Under the pieces are notes generated by a model. The model was given only the letters and a program-made list of their open reading frames with translations. It had not been told where the DNA came from and did no database searches. 64,000 bases of DNA. Source: Mycobacterium sp. URHB0044. GTDB lineage: Bacteria > Actinomycetota > Actinomycetes > Mycobacteriales > Mycobacteriaceae. Below, one piece after another: positions 35,541 to 44,027 of this stretch. The translations under genes and the position numbers were made by a program. The stretch is from positions 124,001 through 188,000 of the forward strand of contig NZ_JIAW01000005.1 in assembly GCF_000620625.1 (NCBI RefSeq), read 5' to 3'. How positions within the stretch are numbered: the first letter of the stretch is position 1; each line of letters begins with the position of its first letter.

Positions 35541-35636
35541 GTCCGAATCCCCCATCTTGGACACCGGCTGACGCTTGCGGACCAGCCGCGTGCGTGCAGC
35601 GTCTCACGACAGCGCTCGACGCGATGGCGATTAAGT

Positions 35637-35648
35637 GAATCGCGATTC
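35637..35648. promoter_or_regulatory. Perfect 12-bp palindrome in the MpaB/TetR divergent promoter region
   Basis: GAATCGCGATTC is a perfect inverted repeat 97 bases upstream of the MpaB start and 92 bases upstream of the TetR start. TetR proteins usually bind such sites in divergent promoters, so it is a candidate operator. Confidence 0.4.
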
Positions 35649-35739
35649 CGCGGCCAGTGGAAGCGATGATCACTATGGCGCAGCGGTCCGATTAGCCAAG
35701 TTGTCACTGATTCGGATGACCAGAGCTACCGTGATCCCC

Positions 35740-36981
35740 ATGTCCACCACGCGCCGGGATGCCGACCTCGGCGTGCGACGGCGGCCGAAGGACCGCAAGG
35801 CGCAGATCGCCAAGGCGTCGGTCGACGCGTTCGGCGACCAGGGCTATCACGCCGTGAGCATGGAGGACATCGCCTCCCGCGTGGGAATCTCCGCCGCCGC
35901 GCTGTACCGGCACTCCCACAGCAAGTACGACCTGTTCCGCGACGCCGTTCTGGCGCTCGGTCAGCAGCTCGTCGACGCGACGGCGTTCGCCGACGGACGT
36001 CCGGCAGATGCCGAAACACTCGACGAGCTGATCAAGGCGCTGATCGACACCACCATCGCCAACCGAACGGCGGGCGGCCTGTTTCGCTGGGAAGGCCGAT
36101 ACCTGCTCGGCGATGACCAAGCGGCGCTGGCGAATCAGATCGTCGTCGTGAATCGGCGGGTGCAGCGGCCGTTGCTGGCGCTGCGGCCGAAGCTCACGTC
36201 GCGCCAGCGGTGGACCTTGTCGGCCGCGACGCTGAGTGTCATCGGAAGCATCACCGATCACCGCGACCCACTCGCCGTGACCGAGATCCGAGCCGCGCTC
36301 GCCGACATGGCCGCCGGAATCCTGGCCGCCGACCTGCCTTCCGGACGCGGCCTGAACCGCGAACCAGCCCCTGCGCCGAATCTCGCTACCGTGGCGGGCA
36401 ACTACGAGGTGCTGCTGCACGAATCCATGCGCCTGTTCAACGAGCGCGGGTACCGCGAGACGGGTATGGAGCACATCGCAGCTGCCGTCGGCATCCCAGT
36501 CTCGAGCATCTACCGCTACTTCCCAGGGAAGGCCGCCATCCTGGCTGCCTCCTATCGGCGTGCAGCCGACCGGTTGTCCGCCGACCTCTCGCAGGTCGTC
36601 GCCACCACGAACGATCCGCGGCTGGCGCTCACCAAGCTCATCGACGCATATGTCGGCCGCTCCTTCGCCGAACCCGAACTGGCCTACGTGTACTACACCG
36701 AGCGGCACAACCTACCGCGGGCAGATGCGTTGGCGCTCTCCAGCCTCCAGCGTTCCACCGTCGAATCATGGGCCCGGCTCGCCGTGGCGGCCCGACCCGG
36801 GATGAGTCTCGGGCAGGGGCGTTACGCCGTACACGCCGCCTTCGCTCTCGCGGTCGACGTGGGCAGACTGGTCCACCCCGATAGCAGTCCACGTGCCCGA
36901 TCGACCGTTCGGCGCCTCATGGAAATCACGTTGCTGGGCACGCCGACGCCGACCGCTAGACCCGGACGTAAAGACGACTGA
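35740..36981 (+). CDS. Tandem TetR-family regulator (two TetR domains)
   Basis: 413 residues from the ATG at 35740; ATG at 35716 is an alternative. Two complete TetR DNA-binding domains lie in one chain: the first with VSMEDIASRVGISAAALYRH (residues ~35-75), the second with MEHIAAAVGIPVSSIYRYF (~240-285), each followed by its own helical ligand-binding part. It diverges from the MpaB operon, the usual arrangement of a TetR repressor and its target. A 12-bp palindrome lies between them. Confidence 0.9.
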   Translation: MSTTRRDADLGVRRRPKDRKAQIAKASVDAFGDQGYHAVSMEDIASRVGISAAALYRHSHSKYDLFRDAVLALGQQLVDATAFADGRPADAETLDELIKALIDTTIANRTAGGLFRWEGRYLLGDDQAALANQIVVVNRRVQRPLLALRPKLTSRQRWTLSAATLSVIGSITDHRDPLAVTEIRAALADMAAGILAADLPSGRGLNREPAPAPNLATVAGNYEVLLHESMRLFNERGYRETGMEHIAAAVGIPVSSIYRYFPGKAAILAASYRRAADRLSADLSQVVATTNDPRLALTKLIDAYVGRSFAEPELAYVYYTERHNLPRADALALSSLQRSTVESWARLAVAARPGMSLGQGRYAVHAAFALAVDVGRLVHPDSSPRARSTVRRLMEITLLGTPTPTARPGRKDD

Positions 36982-37093
36982 CCGGAATCGCTGAACACTT
37001 CCACGTCGTCCACGCGCTAACTGCGCTGAAAGTGGGAAGCCCGATCACCGCGAGAATCCGTGCCTCTATGGCACGTATCGCCGATCCACGCAT

Positions 37094-37106
37094 GTGGACA
37101 GTCCAC
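37094..37106. promoter_or_regulatory. Inverted repeat GTGGAC-A-GTCCAC
   Basis: A 6-bp inverted repeat with a single central base lies in the 296-base gene-free stretch after the TetR gene. It may be an operator for the small membrane gene at 37278. Nothing else was recognised in 36982-37277 apart from this repeat, the hairpin at 37189 and GGCTGG/CCAGCC near 37162. Confidence 0.3.
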
Positions 37107-37188
37107 GCGTTTCTCCCAAATTGGACACCAAGCGACGGAATCGTGATTAACATCGGCAGGTGGCTGGGTGCCCATTGCCAGCCTTGAG

Positions 37189-37219
37189 CTCGTCGACATG
37201 CGCGGGGAATGTCGACGAG
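37189..37219. other. 11-bp inverted repeat (hairpin) upstream of the small membrane gene
   Basis: CTCGTCGACAT and ATGTCGACGAG form a perfect 11-bp stem with a 9-base GC-rich loop, ending 58 bases before the ATG at 37278. No T-run follows, so termination is unlikely; an operator or a structured leader is more plausible. Confidence 0.5.
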
Positions 37220-37277
37220 ACAACGAGATGCGTGACGCCGATTGCGGGGCGTAGACCTCCCCGACGGAAGGCATGCC

Positions 37278-37502
37278 ATGATCCCGAAGTTGCGCCAGGC
37301 GTTGAGTTACCAACTCACCATCGCGGAGCTGATCGGCATCGGCCTGCTGCTCGGCACCCCGTACCTGATCGTCGGCGTGATCTGGTCGGCAACACACACC
37401 GAGCACTTGGCGACCATGACCGGTGCCGACCTGGTGGTGTCGTTTCTGGGCTCCATCGCGTCGTGGCCGGTGCTGTTGTTCTCCAATGTCTGCATGACGT
37501 GA
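37278..37502 (+). CDS. Tiny membrane protein, paralogue of the 34418 product
   Basis: 74 residues from the ATG with GGAAGG upstream. Two membrane segments are predicted (~16-40 and ~50-70). TPYLIVGVIWSATHTEHL and SWPVLLF correspond to ALPYVVIGLVWAFLHAEQL and LWPAMLL in the other small protein. Its stop is 9 bases before the start of the next membrane protein, so the two form an operon. No known function. Confidence 0.75.
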   Translation: MIPKLRQALSYQLTIAELIGIGLLLGTPYLIVGVIWSATHTEHLATMTGADLVVSFLGSIASWPVLLFSNVCMT

Positions 37503-37511
37503 GGAGCAGTC

Positions 37512-37943
37512 GTGTCCAACCGAAACCTCCTAACCGCCGCGGTCGCAGTCGTGCTGCTGGTCGGCGGCCTGCTGGCGCTGCACTTCCCGGTTTACATCGA
37601 TGCCTACGATCGGTGGGGCTGGCGGATCGAGTGTGGTGACGGTTACGGCGCCGACCTCGGCCAGGCAGCGATCGCCGATCAGGGTTTCGATCCCGCGAGT
37701 GGCGAACCGCCACCGGCTGCCGTCGCAACGGGCAATGCTGTCTCAGCAGGCAATGATTATGTGGGCCAATGCAATACGGCGCTGGCGATTCGTCGCGCCT
37801 GGGCCATCCCCCTTGCAGTGCTTGGCTGGTTGGGCCTGAGCGCGCTGGCCTTCGGCATGCTTCGGTCACGAGAGGCCCCGCCGCGCTCCGCGGCAGATGC
37901 GAGAGAGCTCACGCGGTCACAGGACAGCGCGGACCGTTCGTAG
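37512..37943 (+). CDS. Hypothetical two-pass membrane protein
   Basis: 143 residues from a GTG with GAGGAG upstream. Hydrophobic segments at ~5-27 and ~95-118 flank an outside loop of about 60 residues containing two Cys (IECGDGYGADLG and VGQCNTAL) that could form a disulfide. It follows the tiny membrane protein gene closely. The 3' end overlaps the MenC-like gene tail-to-tail by 27 bases. No family was recognised. Confidence 0.7.
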   Translation: MSNRNLLTAAVAVVLLVGGLLALHFPVYIDAYDRWGWRIECGDGYGADLGQAAIADQGFDPASGEPPPAAVATGNAVSAGNDYVGQCNTALAIRRAWAIPLAVLGWLGLSALAFGMLRSREAPPRSAADARELTRSQDSADRS

Positions 37944-38894
37944 CCGCTCTCGCCACCAGGCGACCCTGTGGTGGTCGGTGATCGCGTACTGCCGGAGGAA
38001 GCCGGCATCCGGGGCAGGCGGCATCGGCGCGACGGGCAGCTGGCCGTCGACCGGAATCAACGAGCGCGTCCCGGCAACCAGATCGCCTGCCAACAACGAC
38101 CTCGTGCCGAGGCTGCACGCGAAGCGCAGTTCCGGTAGCGCACCGGCGAGCGCGAGGCCCGCCGACAACCCGATGGTCGTCTCCAGCGCGGAAGCGACGA
38201 CGCACGGCAGCCCGCATGCCTCGGCGACCACCAGCGCGCGACGAACTCCACCCAGCGGCCCACACCGCAGCACCGCGACGTCGGCGGCGCCAACCAGCGA
38301 GGCCCTCGGCGCACCGCCCGGCTGGATGGGTACGTTCGTGGCGATCGGAACGTCGACTCTTCGCCGGACGGATGCCAGCTCCTCGACGGTGCGGCACGGC
38401 TGCTCGACGAACTGCAGTCCGCCGGCCGCCTTCTCCAACGCCGTGATCGCCGATACGGCGGTGTCGACGTCCCAACTCCCGTCGGCGACACAGCGAATCG
38501 CGCCGCTCCCGCCGAGCGCGTCGCGCACCGCCTCCAACCGAGCGATGTCTGCGGCGATGGCGCCGGGCTGGCCGGCAACGGCAACGTCGGCGGTATGGCA
38601 TCCGGAGGTCGCGGCGATTTCGTGCGCCCTGGCAGGATCGACCGCAGGCACCGTGACGGCGATCGGAACCCTCCCCCGCACCGGGTCGGGCCAGCCAACG
38701 GTGCCGGTCTCGATGGCCGCCGTCAGCCACCGCGCGGCCTCGCGATCGTCGCAGTCCACGGCTGGGCTGAACTCACCCCAGCCCTGCGGACCCTCGATCA
38801 GCATGCCCTCGCGCACGTCGGCGCCGAGCACCCGATCGGTCACGGGTATGGCGAACAGCGGCGCGTCGTCGAAGTCGATCAGTGTCTTCACCAA
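37917..38894 (-). CDS. MenC-like enolase-superfamily protein lacking catalytic residues
   Basis: 325 residues aligning along their whole length to actinobacterial o-succinylbenzoate synthase (MenC): LIEGPQGWGEFSP, RVPIAVTVPAV, VEQPC and ASALETTIGLSAGLA. The residues that do chemistry in that family are changed: the KxK pair is Asp103-Val-Ala105, the first metal Asp is Val136, the second acid/metal position is Asn187 (ATNVP), and the second catalytic Lys is Arg210 (VLRCGPLGG). Only Glu164 of VEQPC remains. It is therefore unlikely to make o-succinylbenzoate; it may be a binding or regulatory paralogue. It lies 30 bases after the HD-domain gene on the same strand. Confidence 0.8.
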   Translation of the reverse strand: MVKTLIDFDDAPLFAIPVTDRVLGADVREGMLIEGPQGWGEFSPAVDCDDREAARWLTAAIETGTVGWPDPVRGRVPIAVTVPAVDPARAHEIAATSGCHTADVAVAGQPGAIAADIARLEAVRDALGGSGAIRCVADGSWDVDTAVSAITALEKAAGGLQFVEQPCRTVEELASVRRRVDVPIATNVPIQPGGAPRASLVGAADVAVLRCGPLGGVRRALVVAEACGLPCVVASALETTIGLSAGLALAGALPELRFACSLGTRSLLAGDLVAGTRSLIPVDGQLPVAPMPPAPDAGFLRQYAITDHHRVAWWRERLRTVRAVL

Positions 38895-38924
38895 TGGACG
38901 ACGTTACTGTGCGCCGCATCGCCG

Positions 38925-39563
38925 TCACTCGGGCCAGGCCGAATTCTTGATCACCTCGACGAAGTCCATCCGGCGGAACCCCGGCAGGAAGTGTTCGAGG
39001 ACGTCGGCGTTGACCGTGCCGAACGTGGTGTCGGGCCGTTGGGCGAACCCGTCGGTGAACGCTTGCAGGATCTCGTTCTTGAAGTTGGGCCGCGGGTGTT
39101 CGGCGGTGACGGCGTCGATGTCTGCGGCGTCGATCGCGTCGAGTCGGATGCCCAGTACGTCGGTCTCGACGCCCGCGGTGGTCGCCGCGATCACCGGGTC
39201 CATCTCGTACGGCACCTCCGGCGTGGTGTGCAGGGCGATCGCGGTCCACACCACGGCGGCCTCGGCTGCCGAGAATCCACGCGACACGAGGAAGTCGCGC
39301 GCGGCATCCGCGCTGTCCATCTCGAACCGCTGCTCGGTCCCCCGATATGGCGACACCAGGCCCGTATCGTGGAAGAGTGCCGCTACGTAGAGCATTTCGG
39401 CGTCCGGGCTGATGCGCAACCGCCGCGACTGCAAACTGCCGAACAGGAACACCCGCCGCGAATGATGGAAGATCAACTCATTGGTGGTGTCACGGATCAA
39501 CGCGGTGGCGTCCCGGGCCAACGCACTATCCGGGATGCGAACCCCCGCAATGACTTCAGACAT
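38925..39563 (-). CDS. HD-domain protein
   Basis: 212 residues. The metal-binding motif of HD phosphohydrolases/hydratases is visible: His in HSRRVFLFG, HD in ALFHDTGL, His in TAIALHTT and Asp later (DAIDAAD). The overall arrangement resembles the group that includes cyanamide hydratase-like HD proteins. The substrate is unknown. It lies just upstream of the MenC-like gene and is divergent from the GlxA regulator. Confidence 0.85.
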   Translation of the reverse strand: MSEVIAGVRIPDSALARDATALIRDTTNELIFHHSRRVFLFGSLQSRRLRISPDAEMLYVAALFHDTGLVSPYRGTEQRFEMDSADAARDFLVSRGFSAAEAAVVWTAIALHTTPEVPYEMDPVIAATTAGVETDVLGIRLDAIDAADIDAVTAEHPRPNFKNEILQAFTDGFAQRPDTTFGTVNADVLEHFLPGFRRMDFVEVIKNSAWPE

Positions 39564-39709
39564 GTCTCGATCCCCTTTCTGAGATGCACGATGTCGAGCG
39601 ATTCCGCCCGGCTTACTCGACTATCGGTCTCAGGAGGCAACTGCGGCAGTATGCACAAGGTCATGAAGGACACGGATGTGGACACGCGTGGCCGAAGGGC
39701 GCAGGCCTG

Positions 39710-40693
39710 ATGACCCCAGAAACCGCCCCTGAAACCCACCACGTCGTCGTCGTCGTGCTCTACGACGGTATCCAGATGCTCGACGTCACCGGCCCGGTCG
39801 ACGCGTTCACTTCAGCCAATGCGCTTGGCGCGCATTACCGCATAGTCCACGTCTCGATCACGGGCAGTGACGTCGTCGCGAGTTCCGGTACGCGCCTCGG
39901 CGTCGACACCGCTGCCCATCTGCTGACGGACCGCATCGACACCCTGCTCGTTCCCGGAGCCCCCGATTGGCAGGCCAGCATCACCAACACCGATCTGGTC
40001 GACGCCGTGCGGGCACTGGCGGAACGCAGCCGGCGCACCGTGTCCATCTGCGCGGGGGCGTTCCCACTGGCGGCGACGGGGTTACTGGATGGTCGGCGCG
40101 CCGCCACGCACTGGAAGTTGGCGCGTCAACTCGCCGCGCGCTTCCCCGAAGTCGAGGTCGACGCCGCCGCGATATTCGTCACCGACGGCACCTTCACGAC
40201 GTCCGCAGGCGTCACCGCGGGAATCGACCTCACGCTGTCGCTCATCGAACAGGACCACGGACCGGCACTGGCGCGTGACGTCGCCAGGGATCTCGTCGTG
40301 TTCATGGCCCGCCCCGGTGACCAATCCCAGTTCAGCGTTCGGCTGGAAGCCTTGCCCACCAACAACTCCGTCGTCCGCACTGCGATGAACGCGGTGACCG
40401 CGGACCCGCGCCGCAACCACACGCTCGCCTCGCTTGCCGCGGCCGCCGGGGTCAGCCCACGACACCTGTCGCGCATCTTCCTCGCCGAAACCGGCCACAC
40501 CCCACAACACTTCGTCGACCGCACCCGGCTGGAAGCCGCGTGCGCGATGCTCACCAGTGGGCAGGCGTCCCTCGAAAACGTCGCCGAACGGACCGGAGTC
40601 GGTTCGAGTGAATCATTGCGCCGGCTGTTTCAGCGCGAACTCGGCCTCACCCCTGGCGCCTACCGCAAGCGATTCAAGACGACCGTTCGCTGA
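39710..40693 (+). CDS. GlxA-family regulator (DJ-1/PfpI domain plus AraC HTH)
   Basis: 327 residues from the ATG at 39710. The N-terminal half is a DJ-1/PfpI-like domain with LYDGIQMLDVTGPVDAF and a nucleophile-elbow Cys in SICAGAFPLA. The C-terminal ~100 residues form two AraC helix-turn-helix units: SLAAAAGVSPRHLSRIF and VAERTGVGSSESLRRLF. Such proteins usually activate genes in response to small amides, amines or aldehydes. The divergent HD gene is a possible target. It resembles the regulator at 59909-60928 in architecture. Confidence 0.93.
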   Translation: MTPETAPETHHVVVVVLYDGIQMLDVTGPVDAFTSANALGAHYRIVHVSITGSDVVASSGTRLGVDTAAHLLTDRIDTLLVPGAPDWQASITNTDLVDAVRALAERSRRTVSICAGAFPLAATGLLDGRRAATHWKLARQLAARFPEVEVDAAAIFVTDGTFTTSAGVTAGIDLTLSLIEQDHGPALARDVARDLVVFMARPGDQSQFSVRLEALPTNNSVVRTAMNAVTADPRRNHTLASLAAAAGVSPRHLSRIFLAETGHTPQHFVDRTRLEAACAMLTSGQASLENVAERTGVGSSESLRRLFQRELGLTPGAYRKRFKTTVR

Positions 40694-40699
40694 CGCCGT

Positions 40700-41641
40700 T
40701 CATCCTGCGAGAGGGGCGATTTCGTCGACGCCGACGGGTGGCTCCAGAGGCGCGGTCCTGGGACCGGACTCGGATCTCGCTGCTCTCGGGACGACGGCAC
40801 GAGCCAGGTGCCCGACCATGGACGTGGGCGCGCGGTAGCCGTGCAGCGCCGCCCGCATGTCCTCGGCGGATTCGAACCGCAGACGTGGATCGCGCGAAAG
40901 AGCCCGCTCGACCACCGCTGCCAGGTGCGGATCGACATCGGGGCGCAACGTGCGCAGTGGCGGCGGGTCGTCGTGCAGTATCGAGTGGACCAGCGGACCG
41001 ACCTCGTCGTCCGGTTCGAAGGGGCGCTGCCCGGCAAGCGCCTCATAACCGACGACGCCCACCGCGTACAGGTCATCGGCCACGGACGCCGGTGCGCCGT
41101 TCAGGCGTTCCGGGCTGAGGTAGGCGATGGTGCCGACCAGCTCACCGGTCGTGTGGCTCATGCCTGGCGACGTCGCGATGCCGAAGTCGGCGACCTTGAT
41201 CTCATCGCCCGACTCGGTGAACAAGATGTTGGCGGGCTTGATGTCTCGGTGCACGATTCCCGCCGCATGAGCCGCGGCCAATGCCGACAGCACGTGATCC
41301 AACACGGTGCGGACCCGCGCCTGCTCCAGTGGTCCGCATGCGATCGCGTCGCGCAGGGTGTCGCCCGTCAACCGCTCCATGACGATGTAGGGCGCTTCGC
41401 CGCGCTCGCCGCAATCGTGGACGGCGACGATGTGGGGGTGGCTCAAGGCGGCGGTGGAGCGGGCCTCGTCCTCGAAGCGCTGGCGGACTTCGGCTTGGGT
41501 TGGCGGCGACGAACGCAGAGTCTTGATCGCCACCGGCCGACACAACCGGTGATCCCATCCGTCACGCACTTCGGCCATGCCGCCACGACCGAGCAGGCCG
41601 CGTAACTCGTAGCGGTCACCGAGCAACTGCCGGCGCTTCAT
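40700..41641 (-). CDS. Soluble Hanks-type Ser/Thr protein kinase
   Basis: 313 residues from the ATG at 41641. All main kinase motifs are intact: glycine loop GRGGMAEV, ATP Lys40 (PVAIKTL), HRDIKPANI with the catalytic Asp, DFG, and SPERLNG in place of APE. There is no transmembrane segment or PASTA/sensor domain, unlike PknB, so it acts in the cytosol with a short C-terminal tail. The membrane protein encoded just upstream may be a partner. It converges with the GlxA gene. Confidence 0.93.
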   Translation of the reverse strand: MKRRQLLGDRYELRGLLGRGGMAEVRDGWDHRLCRPVAIKTLRSSPPTQAEVRQRFEDEARSTAALSHPHIVAVHDCGERGEAPYIVMERLTGDTLRDAIACGPLEQARVRTVLDHVLSALAAAHAAGIVHRDIKPANILFTESGDEIKVADFGIATSPGMSHTTGELVGTIAYLSPERLNGAPASVADDLYAVGVVGYEALAGQRPFEPDDEVGPLVHSILHDDPPPLRTLRPDVDPHLAAVVERALSRDPRLRFESAEDMRAALHGYRAPTSMVGHLARAVVPRAARSESGPRTAPLEPPVGVDEIAPLAG

Positions 41642-41714
41642 GCCCGCCAGAGTTCCCTGCCAGACGCTTATGAAACCCTTAATTTCGGTCCCGGGACGCC
41701 CAAGGGCAGTCGAG

Positions 41715-42566
41715 TTACCAGGGTCCCCATCCGCCGCCGGGGGCGTCTCCCGGAGTCGAGGAATTCCGGTCTGGCGCCCGCGGCGGCGGCGGGGTCGCAC
41801 TCATCGGTTTGCGAGTGACCGGCGTACGCGTCACGCCGATCTCGGGCATGTCGGACTGCGATGGCGCGGACTGACGTGGCGGCGTGTACCCGCGGGTGGC
41901 CGGCGGCGCGACTTCCGCTGGCGGAGGCGGTGGCGGCGGGGGTGGCAACGGTGGCGGTGGAGCGATGGCCGTCGTCAACTCCGGCGCCACGCTGGACGGC
42001 ACAGGAGCGGCACTCGTGCGGTTGGTCGGCGACACCGTCGTCGACTCATCGACGTCGGCGGCGGGACTGCGCAAGATGACGAGCACGACCGTCACGGCCA
42101 GAGCGGCAACCACCGCTGCGCCCACTCCGGCCAGCACTCGCTTGGAGCGGTACCGCGGCCCGGCTGAGGAGATCTTGAAGTCCCAGGCGCCGCTGCTGGA
42201 CAACTTGGTTTGCCAGGACTCGCTGGGCGGCATCCCGATTCGGCCGTTGCGCGGCGCCAGGAGGCCGGTCCATTGGGTGTCCTCGGGACCGTCGCGCCCG
42301 ACGTCTCGCACGTCTTCGTGCGCCTGCACGGCGAGCTCCACGGTCGACGTCGGCTCTACGGCCTCCATGATGACGGGCCACCGGTCGGTGTCGACCTCGG
42401 GGTCGTGCCACGGTTGAACCTGGGGTTCTTCGGTTGTCAGGTCACCGGCGTCAGGCGATGGAAAGGGCTCTGCGACCAGCGCACTGCCGTACCACCCGTC
42501 CTGGTCGTCGGGGTTGTCCAACTCGCTTTCGAAGTCCAGATCCCCGAGAATCTTGCGCTCGGTCAC
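41715..42566 (-). CDS. Proline-rich single-pass membrane protein
   Basis: 283 residues. An acidic cytoplasmic N-terminal half (~1-145) is followed by one transmembrane helix near ~147-170 (VGAAVVAALAVTVVLVIL) and an extracytoplasmic tail with polyproline runs and several TP dipeptides (TRTPVTRKP). Its stop lies 73 bases before the Ser/Thr kinase start on the same strand. Phosphorylation of its cytoplasmic part by that kinase is an untested idea. No family was recognised. Confidence 0.75.
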   Translation of the reverse strand: MTERKILGDLDFESELDNPDDQDGWYGSALVAEPFPSPDAGDLTTEEPQVQPWHDPEVDTDRWPVIMEAVEPTSTVELAVQAHEDVRDVGRDGPEDTQWTGLLAPRNGRIGMPPSESWQTKLSSSGAWDFKISSAGPRYRSKRVLAGVGAAVVAALAVTVVLVILRSPAADVDESTTVSPTNRTSAAPVPSSVAPELTTAIAPPPPLPPPPPPPPPAEVAPPATRGYTPPRQSAPSQSDMPEIGVTRTPVTRKPMSATPPPPRAPDRNSSTPGDAPGGGWGPW

Positions 42567-42622
42567 GCATCAATGCTAACGCCACCGACGTCGCGGCAGC
42601 CGATTCGCTGGGAACCCGTCGC

Positions 42623-43051
42623 TCAGCGGATCTTCTCGCCGTACACGCGCTGCACCGTCAGCGTCATCAGCACCCTGCGGTCCGACACCATCACCGACCG
42701 GTACTCGTCCCAGTCCGGATGTTCCCCCGCGGCCGCGCGGTAGTAGTCGACGAGCGCGTCGACTTCGGGGCCGTGCGGGTCGGTGCCCGGGCCGACGAGG
42801 CTGACCGCCCCCTCCGCCGTGGCCCACGCCCAACCGTCGGCACTCGTCACCTCGAGCGCCGCACGGGGATCGCGCCGCAGGTTCGCGGTTTTGGCGCGAC
42901 CGTCGGTCATCGACACGTACACCACGTCGGATTGCTGGTCGTAGAACGGCGTCACGGGCGACAGCTGCGGAAGCCCGTTGGCCTTGATGGTGGCGAGGAC
43001 GCCGATTCGGGATTGGGCCAGCAGGACACGCGGATCGAAGGGCGCAGTCAT
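42623..43051 (-). CDS. PPOX-class F420/FMN-dependent oxidoreductase
   Basis: 142 residues of the split-barrel pyridoxamine-oxidase fold typical of mycobacterial FDOR-B/PPOX proteins: LAQSRIGVLATIKANGLPQL at the start, VYVSMTDGRAKTANLRRDPRA and WAWATAEGAVSLVGPG. The family uses F420 or flavin to reduce small substrates. Its exact cofactor cannot be read from sequence. It diverges from the phosphotransferase gene. Confidence 0.87.
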   Translation of the reverse strand: MTAPFDPRVLLAQSRIGVLATIKANGLPQLSPVTPFYDQQSDVVYVSMTDGRAKTANLRRDPRAALEVTSADGWAWATAEGAVSLVGPGTDPHGPEVDALVDYYRAAAGEHPDWDEYRSVMVSDRRVLMTLTVQRVYGEKIR

Positions 43052-43111
43052 GTGTGACGCAACCTACCGCCCGGAGCAGGCATTCCCGCGAGGAGAAAGT
43101 CGGATGCAACG

Positions 43112-44014
43112 ATGGATCCGATGATCGAGCTGCCCACCGCCGTGCGAAAGATGGCCGCACGTGGGCCGGAGTGGGCGACCTGGATCGAGAACCTGCCCAA
43201 ACTCGTGCAGAGTCAGATCGACGAATGGGAGCTGAGTGCCGTCGGCGCTCCCACCCACGGATACTGCTCGATCGTCGTGCCCGCCCGCGCCCCGAACGGT
43301 GCGGCGGCCGTGCTCAAGGTTTCGTTCCCCGACGAGGAGTCCGAACACGAGCACCTGGCCCTTCGGCGGTGGAACGGCAACGGTGCCGTCCGGCTGCTGC
43401 GGGCCGAGCCGCACCGTCGAGCCCTGCTTCTCGAGCGGCTGCACCCCGAAAACCTCAACGACCTCTGGGACGTCGAGGCCTGCGAAGTGGTCGCCACGCT
43501 CTACCGACGCATCCACGTACCCGCACTACCTCAGCTCCGCACGCTCCCGCAGCTCGTCGAGCAGTGGACCAACGACCTCACCACCCTTCCGCGGAGTGCG
43601 CCACTGCCGCGCCGGCTCGTGGAGCAGGCGATCGCTCTGGGCCGCGATCTGGGCACCGACACCGCGAGCATCGGCACGCTGATCCACGGCGACCTGCACT
43701 ACGAGAACGTCCTTGGCGCCGATCGTGAACCGTGGCTGGCGATCGACCCCAAACCGCTCAACGGCGATCCGCATTACGAGATCGCCCCGATGCTGTGGAA
43801 TCGCTGGGACGAGCTCGCCGGCGACACCCGCGGCGGTGTGCGGCGCCGGTTCTACGCGTTGGTGGACGCGGCAGGCCTGGCCGATGACCGTGCGAAAGCC
43901 TGGGTGGTGGTCCGGATGGTGCACAACGCCATGTGGGAGTTGCAGGACAGCGCCGAGCCCGACCGCGACTGGCTCACCACGTGCGTGGCCGTCGCCAAGG
44001 CCGTCCAGGACTGA
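43112..44014 (+). CDS. Aminoglycoside/hydroxyurea-type phosphotransferase
   Basis: 300 residues of the APH(6)/hydroxyurea kinase family. The Brenner loop HGDLHYENVL holds the catalytic Asp and Asn, and WLAIDPKPLNGDPHYEIA the metal-binding Asp; LLLERLHPENL is a further family block. Such enzymes phosphorylate streptomycin-like sugars or hydroxyurea, but environmental mycobacteria carry homologues with unknown natural substrates, so resistance cannot be asserted. Confidence 0.87.
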   Translation: MDPMIELPTAVRKMAARGPEWATWIENLPKLVQSQIDEWELSAVGAPTHGYCSIVVPARAPNGAAAVLKVSFPDEESEHEHLALRRWNGNGAVRLLRAEPHRRALLLERLHPENLNDLWDVEACEVVATLYRRIHVPALPQLRTLPQLVEQWTNDLTTLPRSAPLPRRLVEQAIALGRDLGTDTASIGTLIHGDLHYENVLGADREPWLAIDPKPLNGDPHYEIAPMLWNRWDELAGDTRGGVRRRFYALVDAAGLADDRAKAWVVVRMVHNAMWELQDSAEPDRDWLTTCVAVAKAVQD

Positions 44015-44027
44015 GCAGGCAGGGGTG

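Noticed and set aside
39554..39563. AGACATGTCT palindrome across the start codon of the HD-domain gene
   Set aside because: A short palindrome centred on CATG at a start codon is easily fortuitous and has no second copy.
41642..41800. N-terminal extension of the Ser/Thr kinase to 41800
   Set aside because: The extra 53 residues are Arg/Pro-rich, run into the upstream membrane-protein gene and are not part of the kinase fold.
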